Part shown: positions 62,976-64,000 of the stretch, piece after piece | Numbering within the stretch: the first letter of the stretch is position 1 | Layout of the letters: each line of letters opens with the position of its first letter | Source of the DNA: Weissella thailandensis | GTDB lineage: Bacteria > Bacillota > Bacilli > Lactobacillales > Lactobacillaceae | Assembly: GCF_005405465.1 (NCBI RefSeq) | Contig: NZ_BJEC01000001.1 | Location: 26,332 to 90,331 of the forward strand | Length of the DNA stretch: 64,000 bases | Reading direction: 5' to 3' | Notes under the pieces: generated by a model | What the model saw: the letters and a program-made list of their open reading frames with translations, nothing else | What the model was told of the DNA's origin: nothing | Database searches by the model: none | Program-made: the position numbers and the translations under genes

Positions 62976-63416
62976 ATGGCGGATAAATTAGATCATTTAT
63001 TAAGTGATTATTTTACAGGTAAATTAGACGTGGCTATTCAGTTACGCCAAATGGAATTAAATTACAGACATGACACACCAGATGAGAATATCGGTGGTGG
63101 CCGGAAACAAAATGATTACAACAATGTTGTTGAATCACGAATGATCCATGAACAAAACGATCCTGAATTGAAACGGCTGCGTTATCAGAAGTCAGTTATC
63201 AATATGATGTTTAATTGCCTAATTAAAAGCCACCAAGATGTACTGATTGACAAGTACGGTAATAAAAAAGGCTGGGTGACGATTGGCATGGATAATCACA
63301 TAGATGAACGCACTGCCAGAGAGTGGCGAGATGATTTTAAAGACGGCATTAAAGGCTATCTTTACACGACGTTTGATATCACCACCCGTTTTAGAACCGT
63401 TTACGCCCCAGTTTAG
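62976..63416 (+). CDS. ArpU/RinA-like late-gene transcription regulator
   Basis: This 146-aa protein starts at ATG 62976 (GGAGGTG upstream). The central IHEQNDPELKRLRYQKSVIN and the C-terminal sigma-4-like helix-turn-helix (MDNHIDERTAREWRDDFKD) match the ArpU family that turns on packaging and lysis genes in phages of Firmicutes. Its place just before the tRNA and packaging region fits. Confidence 0.75.
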   Translation: MADKLDHLLSDYFTGKLDVAIQLRQMELNYRHDTPDENIGGGRKQNDYNNVVESRMIHEQNDPELKRLRYQKSVINMMFNCLIKSHQDVLIDKYGNKKGWVTIGMDNHIDERTAREWRDDFKDGIKGYLYTTFDITTRFRTVYAPV

Positions 63417-63572
63417 ACCCGATTGAATACCAAAAATAGCAAAAAATACAGGCATAATTAGTATTGTGGAACACTTTAAAAAAGCAGTGTACGTAAGATC
63501 CTCTTTACCAAAGTTAACCCCTATTTTTGTTCCACATAGACTAGACGTACATGAATGTTGTCTAGTCTTAAT
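63417..63572. other. Structured non-coding region before the tRNA
   Basis: It holds GTGGAACA near 63475 matched by TGTTCCAC at about 63528-63535. A 9-bp perfect stem follows, AGACTAGAC (63538-63546) with GTCTAGTCT (63560-63568), ending 5 nt before the tRNA. It may contain the late promoter or packaging site. No gene supported. Confidence 0.5.
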
Positions 63573-63644
63573 TGCCGCAATGAGCATCGGAAGCTCGCCT
63601 GTCTCATAAGCAGGAGGTTGTTGGTTCAACTCCAACTGTGGCAA
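63573..63644 (+). tRNA. Phage tRNA with CAT anticodon (Met or Ile2)
   Basis: A 72-nt cloverleaf can be drawn. Acceptor TGCCGCA/TGTGGCA (one G-T), D stem GAGC/GCTC, anticodon stem CCTGT/GCAGG with loop CTCATAA (anticodon CAT, 63605-63607), variable loop AGGTT, T stem GTTGG/CCAAC with loop TTCAACT, then discriminator A. CCA is not encoded. Position 8 is A rather than T and the D loop is short, so it is slightly unusual. With CAT it reads AUG, or AUA if the C is modified to lysidine. Confidence 0.85.
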
Positions 63645-63694
63645 TTTAGCGGAAACGCTGTTTTTTTATTTAAATGCTAATTAGAGGTATTGAA

Positions 63695-64000
63695 ATGGAT
63701 ATTAAACAAATACCAATTACGGACGTGGTGCCGTATAACAAGAACCCACGAAACAATGACGGTGCAGTTGAAAGCACAGCAAATTCTATTAAGGAGTTTG
63801 GCTGGCAGCAACCAATCGTGGTGGATAAAAACAATATCGTTATTGTCGGACATACCCGATTAAAGGCTGCTGAAAAATTAAAGCTAGACACAGTGCCTGT
63901 ATTAGTCGCTGATAACTTATCAGAAGAGCAAGTAAAAGCTTATCGACTGGTTGATAATAAGACCGGTGAGTTAGCTGACTGGGATATGGCTCTGTTGAAC
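63695..64000 (+). CDS. ParB-like domain of a probable phage DNA-modification methylase (partial)
   Basis: The gene starts at ATG 63695 (TTAGAGG upstream) and runs off the window. The visible 102 residues form a ParB/Srx-type N-terminal domain (IPITDVVPYNKNPRNND, GHTRLKAAEKL, VDNKTGELADWD). In phages of this type that domain is commonly fused to a DNA methyltransferase and lies next to the terminase. The methylase part is inferred and not in view. Confidence 0.8.
   Translation, partial: MDIKQIPITDVVPYNKNPRNNDGAVESTANSIKEFGWQQPIVVDKNNIVIVGHTRLKAAEKLKLDTVPVLVADNLSEEQVKAYRLVDNKTGELADWDMALLN

Larger units (their letters stand above)
44208..64000. mobile_element. Prophage (left end and early region; runs off the window)
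   Basis: Gene order is that of a temperate siphophage of lactic acid bacteria: integrase, accessory genes, ImmA/repressor, divergent Cro, antirepressor, RecT/exonuclease, HNH, replication, RusA, small genes, late regulator, tRNA, ParB/methylase. Structural genes lie beyond 64000. The left junction is probably inside the mutM start near 44211-44228. Two accessory loads stand out: an adenine methylase/OLD-like pair at 45.7-48.4 kb and a type IIG restriction enzyme at 59.1-62.8 kb. The early genes look intact, so the phage may be inducible. Confidence 0.9.

Noticed and set aside
1-64000. CRISPR array
   Set aside because: I saw no regularly spaced repeats of 24-40 bases with unique spacers and no cas genes.

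Overview
The window is low-GC Gram-positive DNA from a member of the Lactobacillaceae. Weissella or a close relative is my best guess. This rests on a two-subunit LacL/LacM beta-galactosidase, the housekeeping gene set (dnaG-rpoD, a PhoPR-type two-component pair, udk, murC, polA) and lactobacillar IS3 and IS30 elements. Genus assignment is inference.

Layout: (1) 1-4612, two near-identical 1302-bp IS3-family elements in the same orientation flank a CYP152-type cytochrome P450 peroxygenase, which looks like a composite transposon. (2) 4.6-15.0 kb, a plasmid-type block: a ParA ATPase with a small partner, two clusters of GTATACG palindromes, and two operons of type IV secretion/conjugation genes. 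The VirB4-like ATPase is split by an in-frame stop. No relaxase, coupling protein or replication gene is visible. (3) 15.0-21.4 kb, a restriction-modification-like operon: an MmeI-type DNA methyltransferase/specificity protein, an intact superfamily 2 helicase and a GIY-YIG nuclease. The methyltransferase carries three single-base frameshifts and the nuclease one. An IS30 transposase follows. (4) 23.3-42.9 kb, core chromosome: dnaG, rpoD, phoP-phoR, udk, an M42 peptidase, ytpR, murC, a Bax-inhibitor-type membrane protein, polA, lacL-lacM with a catabolite-repression site, pnuC, and several small membrane proteins. (5) 43.3-44.25 kb, a junction zone with phage debris and the first codons of mutM. 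(6) 44.2-64.0 kb, a prophage running off the right edge: integrase, a DNA adenine methylase plus an OLD-like ATPase/nuclease, a repressor/Cro switch, RecT recombination genes, replication genes, RusA, a run of overlapping mini-genes, a complete type IIG restriction enzyme, a late regulator, a tRNA gene and the start of a ParB/methylase gene.

The theme is mobile DNA and DNA-modification conflict. There are four separate DNA-methyltransferase loci or likely loci (15.5, 45.7, 59.1 and 63.7 kb). The methyltransferase-helicase-GIY-YIG operon and the prophage adenine methylase/OLD pair are the two best candidates for incompletely described anti-phage systems. Single-base indels cluster in the first of these, so its integrity should be confirmed from reads before any biological reading. 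All assignments are from reading the sequence; no database search was run.
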